The notes beneath the pieces were generated by a model. It did no database searches. It was not told the origin of the DNA and saw nothing but the letters and a program-made list of their open reading frames with translations. 64,000 nucleotides of DNA from Deltaproteobacteria bacterium (lineage in GTDB: Bacteria > Bdellovibrionota > Bdellovibrionia > Bdellovibrionales > Bdellovibrionaceae). This document shows, one piece after another, positions 28,089 through 37,729 of this stretch. Position 1 is the first letter of the stretch; the number at the start of each line of letters is the position of its first letter. The position numbers were made by a program, and so were the translations under genes. The stretch is taken from NCBI GenBank assembly GCA_013286585.1, contig JABDFK010000004.1:1-64000 (forward strand), read 5' to 3'.

Positions 28089-28258
28089 AAAAAAAAGCCC
28101 CAGAAAGGTGTGAAGGATAACCCCAATGTGCAAGGTGGGTGGCCATGGTAACAACTTTAGGCTTCCCAGTACTAGCTGGGCTTGCTCACCATCGTCAGGG
28201 ACAGCCCCCGTATAAATGCTTGTAGGGTTATTCTTCTTAACGCTTCCTGAGACTCGAG
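28089..28258 (-). ncRNA. Structured RNA, candidate 6S RNA
   Basis: A roughly 170-nt transcript is predicted on the minus strand from a good promoter (28263-28292) to an 8-T run (28096-28089). The ends pair in a long rod: CAGGAAG with CTTTCTG, then GAAG and ATAACCC with GGGTTAT and CTTC separated by a 1x1 mismatch, and AAG/CTT. After a larger open region come ATGGT/ACCAT and the apical hairpin CCCAG-ctagta-CTGGG. Size, end pairing, central open region and lack of a coding frame are as in 6S RNA, which binds RNA polymerase in stationary phase. Sequence identity to 6S was not checked. Confidence 0.55.
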
Positions 28259-28262
28259 TTAT

Positions 28263-28292
28263 ATAATACTCCCACTTGCGGGAAGAGTCCAA
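28263..28292 (-). promoter_or_regulatory. Promoter of the 6S-like RNA
   Basis: On the minus strand TTGGAC (28287-28292) and TATTAT (28263-28268) are 18 bases apart. Initiation would fall near 28256, just before the paired 5' end of the structured RNA. Confidence 0.6.
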
Positions 28293-28367
28293 TTTCTATC
28301 GTGCAAAGAAGATAAAAATTAACAAAACTGGGCCTTAGGTTTTGGTGTCAAATTCCGATACAGTGGC

Positions 28368-28580
28368 ATGTACTCGTCGCGGCTTGATTATTTTTTTCCT
28401 TATTTCGTTTTTTTCTATGGAATCGTCATGGTTTTTGTGCTTGAGAATGCCTATTTTCGGCGCGTTGGCCTGGAAAAAATGAGCTCCATTTACCATCAAC
28501 TCAGTGCGCATAGGCCCCTGGCATGGATGTGCTTTTGGGTGGGTGGATTGTGGTCGCTCGAAAACCTTCTTCTGTCATAA
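28368..28580 (+). CDS. Small two-helix membrane protein
   Basis: This 70-residue protein has two hydrophobic segments (about 9-26, YFFPYFVFFYGIVMVFVL, and 51-66, LAWMCFWVGGLWSLENLL) with a charged loop between, so both ends should lie on the same side of the membrane. No family was recognised. The ATG at 28368 lacks a ribosome site; a leaderless transcript is possible. It lies 41 bases upstream of xseA and may be in its operon. Its composition is plausible for a gene, but evidence is modest. Confidence 0.55.
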   Translation: MYSSRLDYFFPYFVFFYGIVMVFVLENAYFRRVGLEKMSSIYHQLSAHRPLAWMCFWVGGLWSLENLLLS

Positions 28581-28621
28581 AGATTGACTCAGAAACGGCC
28601 CTTCGATAGCCATGTATTGGC

Positions 28622-30034
28622 ATGACGGATTGGGCCCCAAACTCTCTCAATAATTCAGATTCTGTCGAGACAAAATCGACGGCGGCGCCTGCGTCCAAAG
28701 TGCTCAGTGTTGAGGCCCTCAATCACCAAATTCGACAATTGATCGAGGGGGAGCTTCCCTCGGTATGGGTGCAGGGCGAGGTGTCGAATTTTAAGGCGCA
28801 TTCCTCGGGCCATTTTTATTTCAGTTTGAAGGATTCAAAATCGCAAATTCGTGCCGTCATGTTTCGCGGCAACAATGGTCGACTGAAGTTCAAACCTCAC
28901 GACGGCATGGAAGTGATTGTTCGCGGGCGCGTGACTGTTTACGAACCCCGCGGTGATTATCAAATCACCTGTGAGATGATGGAACCCGTCGGCGCCGGAG
29001 CTTTGCAAAAAGCTTTCGAACAACTGAAAGCAAAACTTAAAACTGAGGGTCTTTTTGAGGCCGCGAAAAAGCGTCCGATCCCAGCATTCCCTCGACACGT
29101 CGCTATCGTGACCTCACCGACGGGCGCTGCGATTCGTGATATCATCAATATTTTGAACCGCAGGAATAAAACTCTGCAAGTAACTTTGGTGCCCACCAAC
29201 GTGCAGGGAGAGTCCGCGGCTCCACAAATTTTGCAGGCTTTCACGACGGCCATCGCACTGCCCGCGGTGGATGTTGTGATCATAGGTCGTGGCGGTGGCT
29301 CTATCGAAGATCTTTGGGCTTTCAACGATGAGCGTTTGGCTCGCGCGATCGCCGCTAGTCCGGTGCCGGTGATTTCTGCCGTTGGACATGAAATTGATTT
29401 TACGATTGCGGATTTCGTCGCAGATTTGCGGGCACCAACTCCATCTGCCGCCGCAGAGCTTGTGGTGAAAAGCAGTGAAGAGGTCACTCAGAAGTTGCAA
29501 CTTCTGGATCGCCTACTTTCCATTTCCATCCAAAAGCAGATTCGTACAGACATGCATCGCTGGAAGGCGATCACTGGCCGACTGGTGGATCCTAAGCGCA
29601 AGCTTCAAGACCTGATTCAGAAGGCCGATGATTTGCAATCGCGGTTGAGTCTCTCGATTTTACGTTATTTTGAAAAGCGGCGCATGGCCCTGAGTTTCAC
29701 CACGCAAAAACTTTTACGTCCAGATCAGCTGATCACAAGAAATCGTAAGCACATCGAATTGCTGCAAACAAGATTGCAAAGCCGGTTTCAGAGCGCGTTT
29801 GAGGCCCGACAGTTTCGTATCAAGAAGGCGATGTCGCAGTTGGATGGGCTTAGCCCCCTCAGGGTGGTAGAGCGGGGATATTCCCTCACCACGAAAGGGT
29901 CGACTATCATCAAGGACGCGGCCCAGGTTTCGGTTAAAGATGAAATTACCATTTATTTAATGAAGGGGCAGATTCACGCACAAGTGGTCCGCACTGAACA
30001 AAAGGAGTCTCCATGGACTTTGAAAAAAAATTAG
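28622..30034 (+). CDS. xseA: Exodeoxyribonuclease VII large subunit
   Basis: This 470-residue enzyme subunit degrades single-stranded DNA together with XseB. An N-terminal OB fold (SVWVQGEVSNFKAHSSGHFYF, residues about 47-67) is followed by the catalytic domain with VTSPTGAAIRDIINILNRR, VVIIGRGGGSIEDLWAFND and SAVGHEIDFTIADFVADLRAPTP. A coiled-coil C-terminal part binds XseB, ending PLRVVERGYSLTTKG. The length is typical. A perfect 18-bp palindrome lies inside the gene at 29489-29506. The 3' end overlaps xseB by 22 bases. Confidence 0.96.
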   Translation: MTDWAPNSLNNSDSVETKSTAAPASKVLSVEALNHQIRQLIEGELPSVWVQGEVSNFKAHSSGHFYFSLKDSKSQIRAVMFRGNNGRLKFKPHDGMEVIVRGRVTVYEPRGDYQITCEMMEPVGAGALQKAFEQLKAKLKTEGLFEAAKKRPIPAFPRHVAIVTSPTGAAIRDIINILNRRNKTLQVTLVPTNVQGESAAPQILQAFTTAIALPAVDVVIIGRGGGSIEDLWAFNDERLARAIAASPVPVISAVGHEIDFTIADFVADLRAPTPSAAAELVVKSSEEVTQKLQLLDRLLSISIQKQIRTDMHRWKAITGRLVDPKRKLQDLIQKADDLQSRLSLSILRYFEKRRMALSFTTQKLLRPDQLITRNRKHIELLQTRLQSRFQSAFEARQFRIKKAMSQLDGLSPLRVVERGYSLTTKGSTIIKDAAQVSVKDEITIYLMKGQIHAQVVRTEQKESPWTLKKN

Positions 30035-30234
30035 GACGTCTGGAACAGATCGTTCAGAAAATGGAAAAGGGCGAACTAGAACTCGAAGAGTCTCTGAAGC
30101 TCTTCGAAGAAGGCGTCAAGCTTTCCCGCGATTGTCACGGTCAGCTGAACGAGGCCGAAGTGAAAGTGAAAAAGTTGGTGGGCTTTGATGCTCAAGGCAA
30201 GCCGCAAACGGAAAACTTCGAAGTCGAAGATTGA
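30013..30234 (+). CDS. xseB: Exodeoxyribonuclease VII small subunit
   Basis: This 73-residue protein is the small, all-helical partner of XseA. It has the family pattern FEKKLGRLEQIVQKMEKGEL then LEESLKLFEEGVKLSRDC. The ATG at 30013 has AAGGAG upstream inside xseA, and the genes overlap by 22 bases, which fits coupled synthesis of the complex. Its stop overlaps the ispA start (TGATG). Confidence 0.95.
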   Translation: MDFEKKLGRLEQIVQKMEKGELELEESLKLFEEGVKLSRDCHGQLNEAEVKVKKLVGFDAQGKPQTENFEVED

Positions 30235-31106
30235 TGAGTGAACGGAAACCCCTTCCTTTCGAATCTCTCATGCATGAGCGCGCTCAGTTCATTGAAGGCG
30301 TGCTGCGAGAGCATTTGAATGGTCTAGAGTTTGCCGAAATTCAGGGCTCTATCGAGTTAAAAAAATCCATCGAATATTCGCTTTTTGGTCGTGGAAAAAG
30401 ATTTCGCCCAGCTCTATGCCTTTTAATGGCAGAGGCTCTGGGCCATGAGGCGGACGCAGTTTTGCCTTGGGCCTGTGCCATCGAGATGATTCATACCTAT
30501 TCGCTGATTCATGATGATCTTCCCTGCATGGACAACGATGATCTTCGCCGTGGAGAACCCACCAATCACAAAGTGTTTGGTGAAAGCATGGCTTTGCTGG
30601 CCGGGGATGCACTTCTAACGGAGGCCTTCGCGATTTTGTCTAGGCCTCACAGTTTAGAACCTGCGACGGCCTTGACGCTGATAGGGATTTTGTCCAAGGC
30701 AGCAGGTTCACAGGGAATGGTCGGAGGTCAGGCCTCTGACCTGCAGGCAAAAAGGCAATTTCAAGATGTGGAACAGCTTTCCACCATGCAGGCGATGAAA
30801 ACAGGCGCTTTGATTCAAGCTTGTTGTGAGGGGGTTGCAGTCGCGCTCAACAAATCCCCCAAAGAAATTGAGCTGGCCAGTCGCTATGGTGAAGACCTAG
30901 GCTTGGCTTTTCAGCTGGCCGATGATGTTTTAGATTCTCAAGAAAAAGTAGAGGCCGGAAGTTTTCCCGCCCTGGTAGGACTTGAAGCCACCCAAGATTT
31001 TTTAAAAAAGGTTTCTGAACGGGCTCACTTCACACTTTACAGTTTGGGAATCAAAGACGGGCCATTGCATGAACTGGTGAATTACAACTTGATGAGGAAA
31101 CACTAA
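30234..31106 (+). CDS. ispA: Polyprenyl (farnesyl/geranylgeranyl) diphosphate synthase
   Basis: This 290-residue short-chain prenyltransferase makes C15 or C20 diphosphate from IPP and DMAPP. The first Asp-rich motif is DDLPCMDNDDLRRG, the second LADDVLDSQEK. Other motifs are GRGKRFRP (substrate Arg/Lys), EMIHTYSLIHDDLP, MKTGAL and GEDLGLAFQ. The two-residue insert in the first motif is as in bacterial IspA. The ATG at 30234 is preferred over the TTG three bases upstream because it overlaps the xseB stop as TGATG. The xseA-xseB-ispA order is common in bacteria, often followed by dxs, which is absent here. Confidence 0.94.
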   Translation: MSERKPLPFESLMHERAQFIEGVLREHLNGLEFAEIQGSIELKKSIEYSLFGRGKRFRPALCLLMAEALGHEADAVLPWACAIEMIHTYSLIHDDLPCMDNDDLRRGEPTNHKVFGESMALLAGDALLTEAFAILSRPHSLEPATALTLIGILSKAAGSQGMVGGQASDLQAKRQFQDVEQLSTMQAMKTGALIQACCEGVAVALNKSPKEIELASRYGEDLGLAFQLADDVLDSQEKVEAGSFPALVGLEATQDFLKKVSERAHFTLYSLGIKDGPLHELVNYNLMRKH

Positions 31107-31109
31107 AGT

Positions 31110-32147
31110 ATGTTGAAACGTGCGTGGTGGATTTTTTTAGCCCTAGGACTTGCTGCCTGTGAAAGCATCGAAACCAAACGGCCAGAGCTGGCGCCGGAAA
31201 AACCGGTTTCTATTCCTAACGCCCTGAAGCCGACGGAAAAATCTACAGCAACAAGCACGGATTTTTCTAAAGCTGCGACCACCACTCCCGAAACTTCGCC
31301 CGTCAGTCCGACGGTACCGTCATCGGCCATTGCTCTTCCGGAAACCCCAAATCCGGCGTTTCTGCCGCCTCCGCCCAAAGTGGATCCAGGCGAGCGTCCA
31401 AAGATCGCATTGCTTCTTGGGCCGGGAGGTCTTCGCACCTACGCCCACATCGGTGTTTTAGAAGAGCTCATGAAAGCGAAACTGCCAGTGGTGTCTGTGG
31501 TGGGATTCGAAACCTCGTCCTTGGTGGCGGGAATCTTCGCGGCGAAGGGTCAACCCAATGCTGTGGAATGGCAGATGATGAAACTGCACGAGGAAGATTT
31601 CCAAAAAAAATCGTTGATGACTTCGACCAAACCTCAAGATGTCAAAGCTCTTGTCCCGTTCATGCAAAATGCCTTTGGTGCCCTGAATGCCGAGGACACG
31701 AAAATCAATTTCGCCTGCCCATCTTACAACTTCGTGAAGCGACAGGTTTTTATGATGAGTCACGGCCCAATGCTTTCCTTGCTTCCGTATTGCATTCCAT
31801 TCATTCCCTTTTATAAACCGCACGATGAAAGTATTGCGGCTTTGACCTCTTTGGCCGCAGCGATTAGATATGCCAAGTCAAAAGGTGCGAACTATTTGAT
31901 CTATGTGGATTTGCTGAGCGAAAAGACGGGGCCATTTTTTGAAGACAAAGAGTCCGACGAAAATGTCGAGTGGGCGACCGTAGCCGCTGCGCTGGAATCG
32001 CAATTGTCCAGTGTCAACAGAGTGATTTCTGTGCCTTTGAATGGTTTTTATATTAACGATTTCTCTAAACGGCGCGAGATGTCCCAAAAAGGACAAGAAG
32101 CAGGTCGCAGCGCGGGCAAAGAAATCACCAACGAATTGGGGCTGTAA
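31110..32147 (+). CDS. Patatin-like lipoprotein lacking the nucleophile serine
   Basis: This 345-residue protein has a lipoprotein signal with Cys17 in LGLAAC and a long Pro/Thr/Ser-rich linker (about 20-95). Its patatin-like domain has ALLLGPGGLRTYAHIGVLEEL as the oxyanion loop. Where active patatins carry GxSxG, it reads VVGFETSSLVAGIFAAKG, so the Ser is replaced by Glu at the aligned position. The usual Asp-Gly dyad motif is not obvious. It is therefore probably not a lipase, but a binding or structural envelope protein; alignment could still shift the serine assignment. It lies three bases after ispA. Confidence 0.75.
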   Translation: MLKRAWWIFLALGLAACESIETKRPELAPEKPVSIPNALKPTEKSTATSTDFSKAATTTPETSPVSPTVPSSAIALPETPNPAFLPPPPKVDPGERPKIALLLGPGGLRTYAHIGVLEELMKAKLPVVSVVGFETSSLVAGIFAAKGQPNAVEWQMMKLHEEDFQKKSLMTSTKPQDVKALVPFMQNAFGALNAEDTKINFACPSYNFVKRQVFMMSHGPMLSLLPYCIPFIPFYKPHDESIAALTSLAAAIRYAKSKGANYLIYVDLLSEKTGPFFEDKESDENVEWATVAAALESQLSSVNRVISVPLNGFYINDFSKRREMSQKGQEAGRSAGKEITNELGL

Positions 32148-32148
32148 G

Positions 32149-33477
32149 ATGAGAACACCTTTAGAAAACATGAAATTATTTGCGGACCGTCGACAGAAGC
32201 TGGCGGGAATGATGCAGGGAAGTGCCCTGATCCTGTCGGCACCCGAAGAGACCATTCGCAATGGCTCTGTTCATAATAGTTTTCGCCAAGACAGCAATCT
32301 CTATTACCTCACTGGCTATGAGGAGTCCGGAACGATTTTCGTTTTTCGACCAGGTATGACCCCAGAAACTGTGATGTTCGTGCGAAAAAAAGATACAGAG
32401 CGCGAGACTTGGGACGGATTTCGCTTTGGTCCCGATGAAGCACAAAAGCAATTTCGTATGGACAAGACCTATCCGATCGAAGATTTTTCCAAAGAGATCT
32501 GCGGCCTTTTGAAAGGCGTCGATAAACTCTATTACCGCTTTTACAAAAATGCCGAAATGGACACGAAGATTCGCGAGACCCTGCTGGATTTGAAAGTGTC
32601 CCAAGGACGATCAGGATTTGGTCTCTTGCCGGTTTTTGATTCGGATGAATTCTTGGGAGAACTTCGCGTGATTAAGAGTGAGGCGGATATCTTGAATCAC
32701 CGCCGCGCTTGTGAGCTCACTTGCGAAGCGCACATTGAAACCATGAAGTACGTAAAACCCGGAATGTCCGAACGCGAAGTTCACGGATATTTCATTTATC
32801 AAATCATGAAGCGCGGAGCTGCTCGTGAAGGCTACGGCGGCATCTTTGCTAGCGGTGCCAACGCCTGCACTCTTCACTACGTGTTTAATGATGCCACACT
32901 CAAGAACAATGAGCTGCTGTTGGTGGATGCTGCTGGGGAACATAATTATTTTACCTCAGATATCACTCGTTCCTATCCCATCAATGGTAAATTCACCGAC
33001 GCTCAGGCACAGGTGTACGAAGGCGTTTTAAAAGTTCAGAAAACCGTTATAAGTATGGTGAAGCCGGGTTTGCCATTCCAGGAAATGCACGACACCGCCA
33101 GCAGTATGCTCACCGATTTGATGTTGGATTTGGGGCTTCTTTCAGGTCGTAAAGATGACATCATGAAGTCCGGTCAGCATAAAAAATACTATCCTCATGG
33201 CATTGGACATTTCTTGGGCATGGACGTTCATGACTCTGGTCTGTATTTCAATAAAAAATCCGGCGAATCCCGCAAGATCGAAGCAGGAATGGTTTTCACC
33301 GTAGAGCCTGGCCTTTACATTCCGGCGAATGACCATGCGGCCTCTGCCGAATATCGCGGTATTGGAATTCGCATTGAGGACAATATTTTAGTCACCCACA
33401 ATGGGCATGAAAACATGACTCAGCGTTGTCCAAAAGAGATCGCGGATCTTGAACGCACAGTGGGCTATAAGAACTGA
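32149..33477 (+). CDS. pepP: Xaa-Pro aminopeptidase (aminopeptidase P)
   Basis: This 442-residue manganese enzyme removes residues N-terminal to proline. The N-terminal creatinase-like domain holds SNLYYLTGYEESG. The C-terminal pita-bread domain carries the metal ligands: Asp in LLLVDAAGE, Asp in FTSDITRSYPI, His in HGIGHFLGMDVHD, Glu in VFTVEPGLYIP and Glu in GIRIEDNILVT. ATG at 32149 is chosen because it begins the conserved domain directly after the upstream gene's stop; the longer frame would overlap that gene. It overlaps the convergent HAD phosphatase gene by 13 bases. Confidence 0.94.
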   Translation: MRTPLENMKLFADRRQKLAGMMQGSALILSAPEETIRNGSVHNSFRQDSNLYYLTGYEESGTIFVFRPGMTPETVMFVRKKDTERETWDGFRFGPDEAQKQFRMDKTYPIEDFSKEICGLLKGVDKLYYRFYKNAEMDTKIRETLLDLKVSQGRSGFGLLPVFDSDEFLGELRVIKSEADILNHRRACELTCEAHIETMKYVKPGMSEREVHGYFIYQIMKRGAAREGYGGIFASGANACTLHYVFNDATLKNNELLLVDAAGEHNYFTSDITRSYPINGKFTDAQAQVYEGVLKVQKTVISMVKPGLPFQEMHDTASSMLTDLMLDLGLLSGRKDDIMKSGQHKKYYPHGIGHFLGMDVHDSGLYFNKKSGESRKIEAGMVFTVEPGLYIPANDHAASAEYRGIGIRIEDNILVTHNGHENMTQRCPKEIADLERTVGYKN

Positions 33478-34211
33478 TGAATCATCCAGTTTCGCGCCAA
33501 GGCTTCTTGGCGCAGTTTTTCTTCTGTGGCGAAGAGTTCTTCGCCTGGAGTGGCCGCGCCAACCGCTAGGCGTAGCTTTGAGCCCTCCAGTAAAGCGAAG
33601 TCACCCATGGTATTCCCACTGGCGAAAAAAGGTTTTCGTCCGCCAGTTCGGTTTAACAAGGCTTGCAGTTTTCCCTCGCGGTAGGTGATGGAACCGTCCT
33701 GCACTTCGCTGACCAGACCGTTGACGACTTTGGTACATACGCCGATCACATTTTCGTTAGCCAAACCCAATCTTCGTGCACCAGGTTCGACGGCCCAAGA
33801 GACAGAGGCCGTGATGATGTACACCTCGACGTTCTGGCTTAAAAAATATTCGATGAGCTTTTGCTGCTGGGGAAAAATCGGAAGCGGGGAGTGACTTTTC
33901 ACTGCGGCTTCGGCCCAATTCCTAACTTCGGCAATAGGTACGCCCTTGTTGATCTGGGCCAGCCACAGATAGGCCGGCCTGGGATCGCCGGACTCTTTCC
34001 ACTGGCGATAGTGCTCCCAGGGATTTGGCGGAAGATCCTTGATCAGATGATGGGCCAGTTGATATTTGAAAAAAGCCTCGCCCAAATCGGCGTTCCAAAG
34101 GGTTCCGTCGGCATCAAATGCGGCCACAGGGCGGTCGTGACCGCTCTTTAACTCTGCGGCTAAACCGACCTTAATCTGTTGTTCAATTTCGGACCAACTT
34201 TTCTGCTTCAC
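33465..34211 (-). CDS. HAD-superfamily phosphatase (SerB-like)
   Basis: This 248-residue protein has the HAD motif I FDADGTLWNADLGE (Asp nucleophile and acid), motif II in VYIITASVSW, the Lys of motif III in GKLQALL and motif IV in ASGNTMGDFALLEGS. The cap region is like that of phosphoserine-phosphatase relatives. The substrate is unknown; candidates are small phosphomonoesters, possibly phosphoserine or phosphocholine. No signal peptide, so it is cytoplasmic. It is convergent with pepP and divergent from the GNAT-like gene, whose start is 29 bases away. Confidence 0.85.
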   Translation of the reverse strand: MKQKSWSEIEQQIKVGLAAELKSGHDRPVAAFDADGTLWNADLGEAFFKYQLAHHLIKDLPPNPWEHYRQWKESGDPRPAYLWLAQINKGVPIAEVRNWAEAAVKSHSPLPIFPQQQKLIEYFLSQNVEVYIITASVSWAVEPGARRLGLANENVIGVCTKVVNGLVSEVQDGSITYREGKLQALLNRTGGRKPFFASGNTMGDFALLEGSKLRLAVGAATPGEELFATEEKLRQEALARNWMIHQFL

Positions 34212-34240
34212 ATTTGCAATGGTAAAGTCATAATAAGTCT

Positions 34241-34690
34241 ATGTCACTTTTTTTACATGTTCTGCAGCCGAATGAACTCGAAGAAATTCTGGCGTTGGAA
34301 AATCGACTTTTGAAAGATCGCATTCAGGATGAAATGGACCGGGAACTTTTCTCGTGGAACGCGCGCTGGCGCAGGGAAGCTCTTGAACACTACTTGCCCT
34401 TAGGCTGGAGTTTTTGCGTTCGCGAGGATTCGGAGCTTTTGGGTTATTTCTTGGGCCAAGCATTTTTATTTTTGGACGGGCAGACACAAAGTTTGTGGAT
34501 CGAGCATTTGCAGTTCACCAATCTGCAATCCCGGGACACTTTAGTGGAACTCGCGATCAAAATGGGCAAAGAAAAGCATTTGCAAAAGGTCTATTTTCCC
34601 AATGAAACCAATCTACAACCGGCCCTACAACCTTACAAGGCAGAACCCTGGAGTCCGAACTCGCTCCTCGTGAGGACAACGAAAACATGA
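34241..34690 (+). CDS. GNAT-like hypothetical protein
   Basis: This 149-residue protein has the general outline of a GNAT acetyltransferase: an N-terminal helix-strand part, LGYFLGQAFLFL as a central strand, SLWIEHLQFTNLQSRDTLVE like the strand-4/acetyl-CoA loop, and KVYFPNE as a late strand. The typical QxxGxG/A motif is not present, so catalytic competence is doubtful. It overlaps the glpD start by four bases (ATGA), suggesting co-expression with glycerol-3-phosphate dehydrogenase. Confidence 0.6.
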   Translation: MSLFLHVLQPNELEEILALENRLLKDRIQDEMDRELFSWNARWRREALEHYLPLGWSFCVREDSELLGYFLGQAFLFLDGQTQSLWIEHLQFTNLQSRDTLVELAIKMGKEKHLQKVYFPNETNLQPALQPYKAEPWSPNSLLVRTTKT

Positions 34691-36306
34691 AGGCCTTTTC
34701 CAAGGAAACTCGAGAAGAAAATCTTCGGCGTTTGCCAGTCGAAGAGTTTGACCTGCTCATCATCGGTGGTGGGATCAACGGTGCCGGAGCCGCTCGCGAC
34801 GCAGCAATGCGGGGTATGAAAGTCGCTTTGATTGAAGCCAATGATTTCGCCAGCGGTACGAGTTCGCGCTCAAGCAAAATGGTTCATGGTGGAATTCGCT
34901 ATTTAGAAAACTTAGAATTTCATTTAGTTTTTGAAGCCTTGTCCGAGCGACAAAAACTTTTCTCCCTAGCGCCGCATCTTGTGCATCACATACGATTCAT
35001 GCTTCCGCTTTATGAGACCGGGCGGGTGGGCATGGCGAAAATGGGCTTGGGAATGTGGGCCTACGATGCGCTCTCACTCTTTCAAGCAGAAATGCACGAG
35101 CACTTGAACGTGAAACAAAGTGTGGCGCGCCAGCCGCTTCTGCAGGCGAAGCAACTTTTAGGATCCTATGTCTATTCTGATGGCTATATGGACGATGATC
35201 GCCTAGTGCACGAGACTCTGCGCTCGGCCAATGAGCACGGTGCCGTGATTGTGAATTACACCAAGGCCTGTGGAGCGAAAATATCGGCCGATGGAAAAGT
35301 AGAAACCGTGAGCGCGAAGGATCTGCTGAGTGGACGTGAATTCACTGTGAAGGCCAGACATTTTCTAAGCACGGTGGGCCCCTGGAGTGACGAGCTGGGC
35401 TCGCAGTTCTTTTCCGATTGGAAAAAAAATCTTCGTCCCACCAAAGGTGTGCATCTGACCTTTGAAAAGAATCGCCTGCCGCTTTCGAGCGCCGTGGTCA
35501 TGGCCACTGAACAGAGAATCGTTTTTGGAATTCCCAGGCACGAGATGGTAATTGTTGGCACCACCGACACGGATTTCAAGGGCTCTCCGGAAGATGTGAA
35601 TACCGATCGCAATGATGTGGAATACCTACTGGGAGTTGTGGATAAGTATTTTCCTGGATCAAAGATCAAGGAAAGCGACATCGTGGCTAGCTACGCAGGA
35701 GTTCGGCCTCTGGTGGCGGACGGCTCTTCGACCGAAGGAAAAACTTCGCGCGAGCACACCATCTTCACCGAACCTCACGGAGTGACGTTTGTCATCGGCG
35801 GAAAATACACGACCTATCGTCTGATCGCCAAGCAGGCGATCGAGCATTGCCTGGCCCATTTTTCCATCGAAGACCGGGTCCGCTGGGGGCGATGTCAAAC
35901 GGAAGTGCCCATCAATCCTTTGATCAGCGAAGAATCTTTCGCCGATCGGGAGCATTTGCAAAATTTGTTGCGCCTTGAAACTGATTTGAACGAAGATGAA
36001 ATTCACTGGCTGTCGGATCGACATGGTCCAGAGTGCCTAGAAATTGTCCAGCGCTATGGCGCTGATCTCACTTACACCGAATACGAAGCTTTGCATGCCA
36101 TCGACAATACCATGTGTCTAAATCTGCTCGATTTCATGCATCGACGAGTGCCCTACGTGCTGGCGCGAAAAGACCATGGCGCGGGGTTGTTAGAGCAAGC
36201 CATTCAGGTATTCCAACGGCGTTTAAAAATCTCGGATGCAGAAATCCATCAGCAAATAGAGCATCTGAACAAGCAGCTGGCTCATGAATTTTCCTGGCGT
36301 CGCTGA
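34687..36306 (+). CDS. glpD: Aerobic glycerol-3-phosphate dehydrogenase
   Basis: This 539-residue FAD enzyme oxidises glycerol-3-phosphate to dihydroxyacetone phosphate at the inner membrane and passes electrons to quinone. The FAD-binding motif is LLIIGGGINGAGAARDAAMRG (residues about 21-41), followed by SGTSSRSSKMVHGGIRYLE, GVHLTFEKNRLP, VIVGTTDTDF and SYAGVRPLVADG. The C-terminal GlpD domain is complete. No glpF or glpK is nearby, so the substrate may come from phospholipid breakdown. The motif LLDFMHRRVPYVLARKDHG is near the end. Confidence 0.95.
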   Translation: MKAFSKETREENLRRLPVEEFDLLIIGGGINGAGAARDAAMRGMKVALIEANDFASGTSSRSSKMVHGGIRYLENLEFHLVFEALSERQKLFSLAPHLVHHIRFMLPLYETGRVGMAKMGLGMWAYDALSLFQAEMHEHLNVKQSVARQPLLQAKQLLGSYVYSDGYMDDDRLVHETLRSANEHGAVIVNYTKACGAKISADGKVETVSAKDLLSGREFTVKARHFLSTVGPWSDELGSQFFSDWKKNLRPTKGVHLTFEKNRLPLSSAVVMATEQRIVFGIPRHEMVIVGTTDTDFKGSPEDVNTDRNDVEYLLGVVDKYFPGSKIKESDIVASYAGVRPLVADGSSTEGKTSREHTIFTEPHGVTFVIGGKYTTYRLIAKQAIEHCLAHFSIEDRVRWGRCQTEVPINPLISEESFADREHLQNLLRLETDLNEDEIHWLSDRHGPECLEIVQRYGADLTYTEYEALHAIDNTMCLNLLDFMHRRVPYVLARKDHGAGLLEQAIQVFQRRLKISDAEIHQQIEHLNKQLAHEFSWRR

Positions 36307-36394
36307 GATCACCTAAGTATTTGAATTTCATAGTCCAAAACCTATTTCCGCCATCGTCTCAGCTATCAATTTTCTTACTTGAGTCCAACCGTGG

Positions 36395-36437
36395 GGGGCA
36401 CCGCCCCGGTTTTGAGATGGTCTGCGGGCGGTGCCCC
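36395..36437. terminator. GC-rich hairpin after glpD
   Basis: GGGGCACCGCCC pairs perfectly with GGGCGGTGCCCC across a 19-nt loop, 88 bases after the glpD stop. No T-run follows, so factor-independent termination is uncertain. Confidence 0.4.
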
Positions 36438-36465
36438 TGAAGTGTTTCTCATCACGAACGTATGG

Positions 36466-36479
36466 CTGTCGCGCGACAG
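36466..36479. promoter_or_regulatory. 14-bp palindrome upstream of mreB
   Basis: CTGTCGCGCGACAG is a perfect palindrome without spacer, about 190 bases upstream of the mreB ATG. It may be an operator for a dimeric regulator. No second copy was noticed in the window. Confidence 0.35.
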
Positions 36480-36665
36480 GCGAACTTATGGAATCCTGAG
36501 CAAGGTCCGTTCAATGATGCCAATCTCCCGGGGCTTGATCAGCGCGCCGAGTTAGGTATCTCATAGCATCTTTTGAAAACCACACCAACTATGCGCATTG
36601 ACTCTTATTTTCCAGCAGGTCAGACTTTCAGAAGCAGCTGACCAGAAAATTTTTTCAGAGAGTGA

Positions 36666-37712
<1,047 letters not shown>

Positions 37713-37729
37713 ATCAGTAAGGCTGCACC

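Noticed and set aside
27753-28292. 179-codon frame on the minus strand
   Set aside because: It runs through the 6S-like RNA and into the secreted-protein gene in another frame on the same strand; the product has no family likeness and the RNA structure explains the stretch better.
29114-29500. 128-codon frame opposite xseA
   Set aside because: It is antisense to the conserved catalytic part of xseA and has no recognisable product.
36360-36560. About 47 codons of plus-strand open frame before mreB
   Set aside because: No start codon with a ribosome site, and much of its sequence is determined by the 12-bp inverted repeat.
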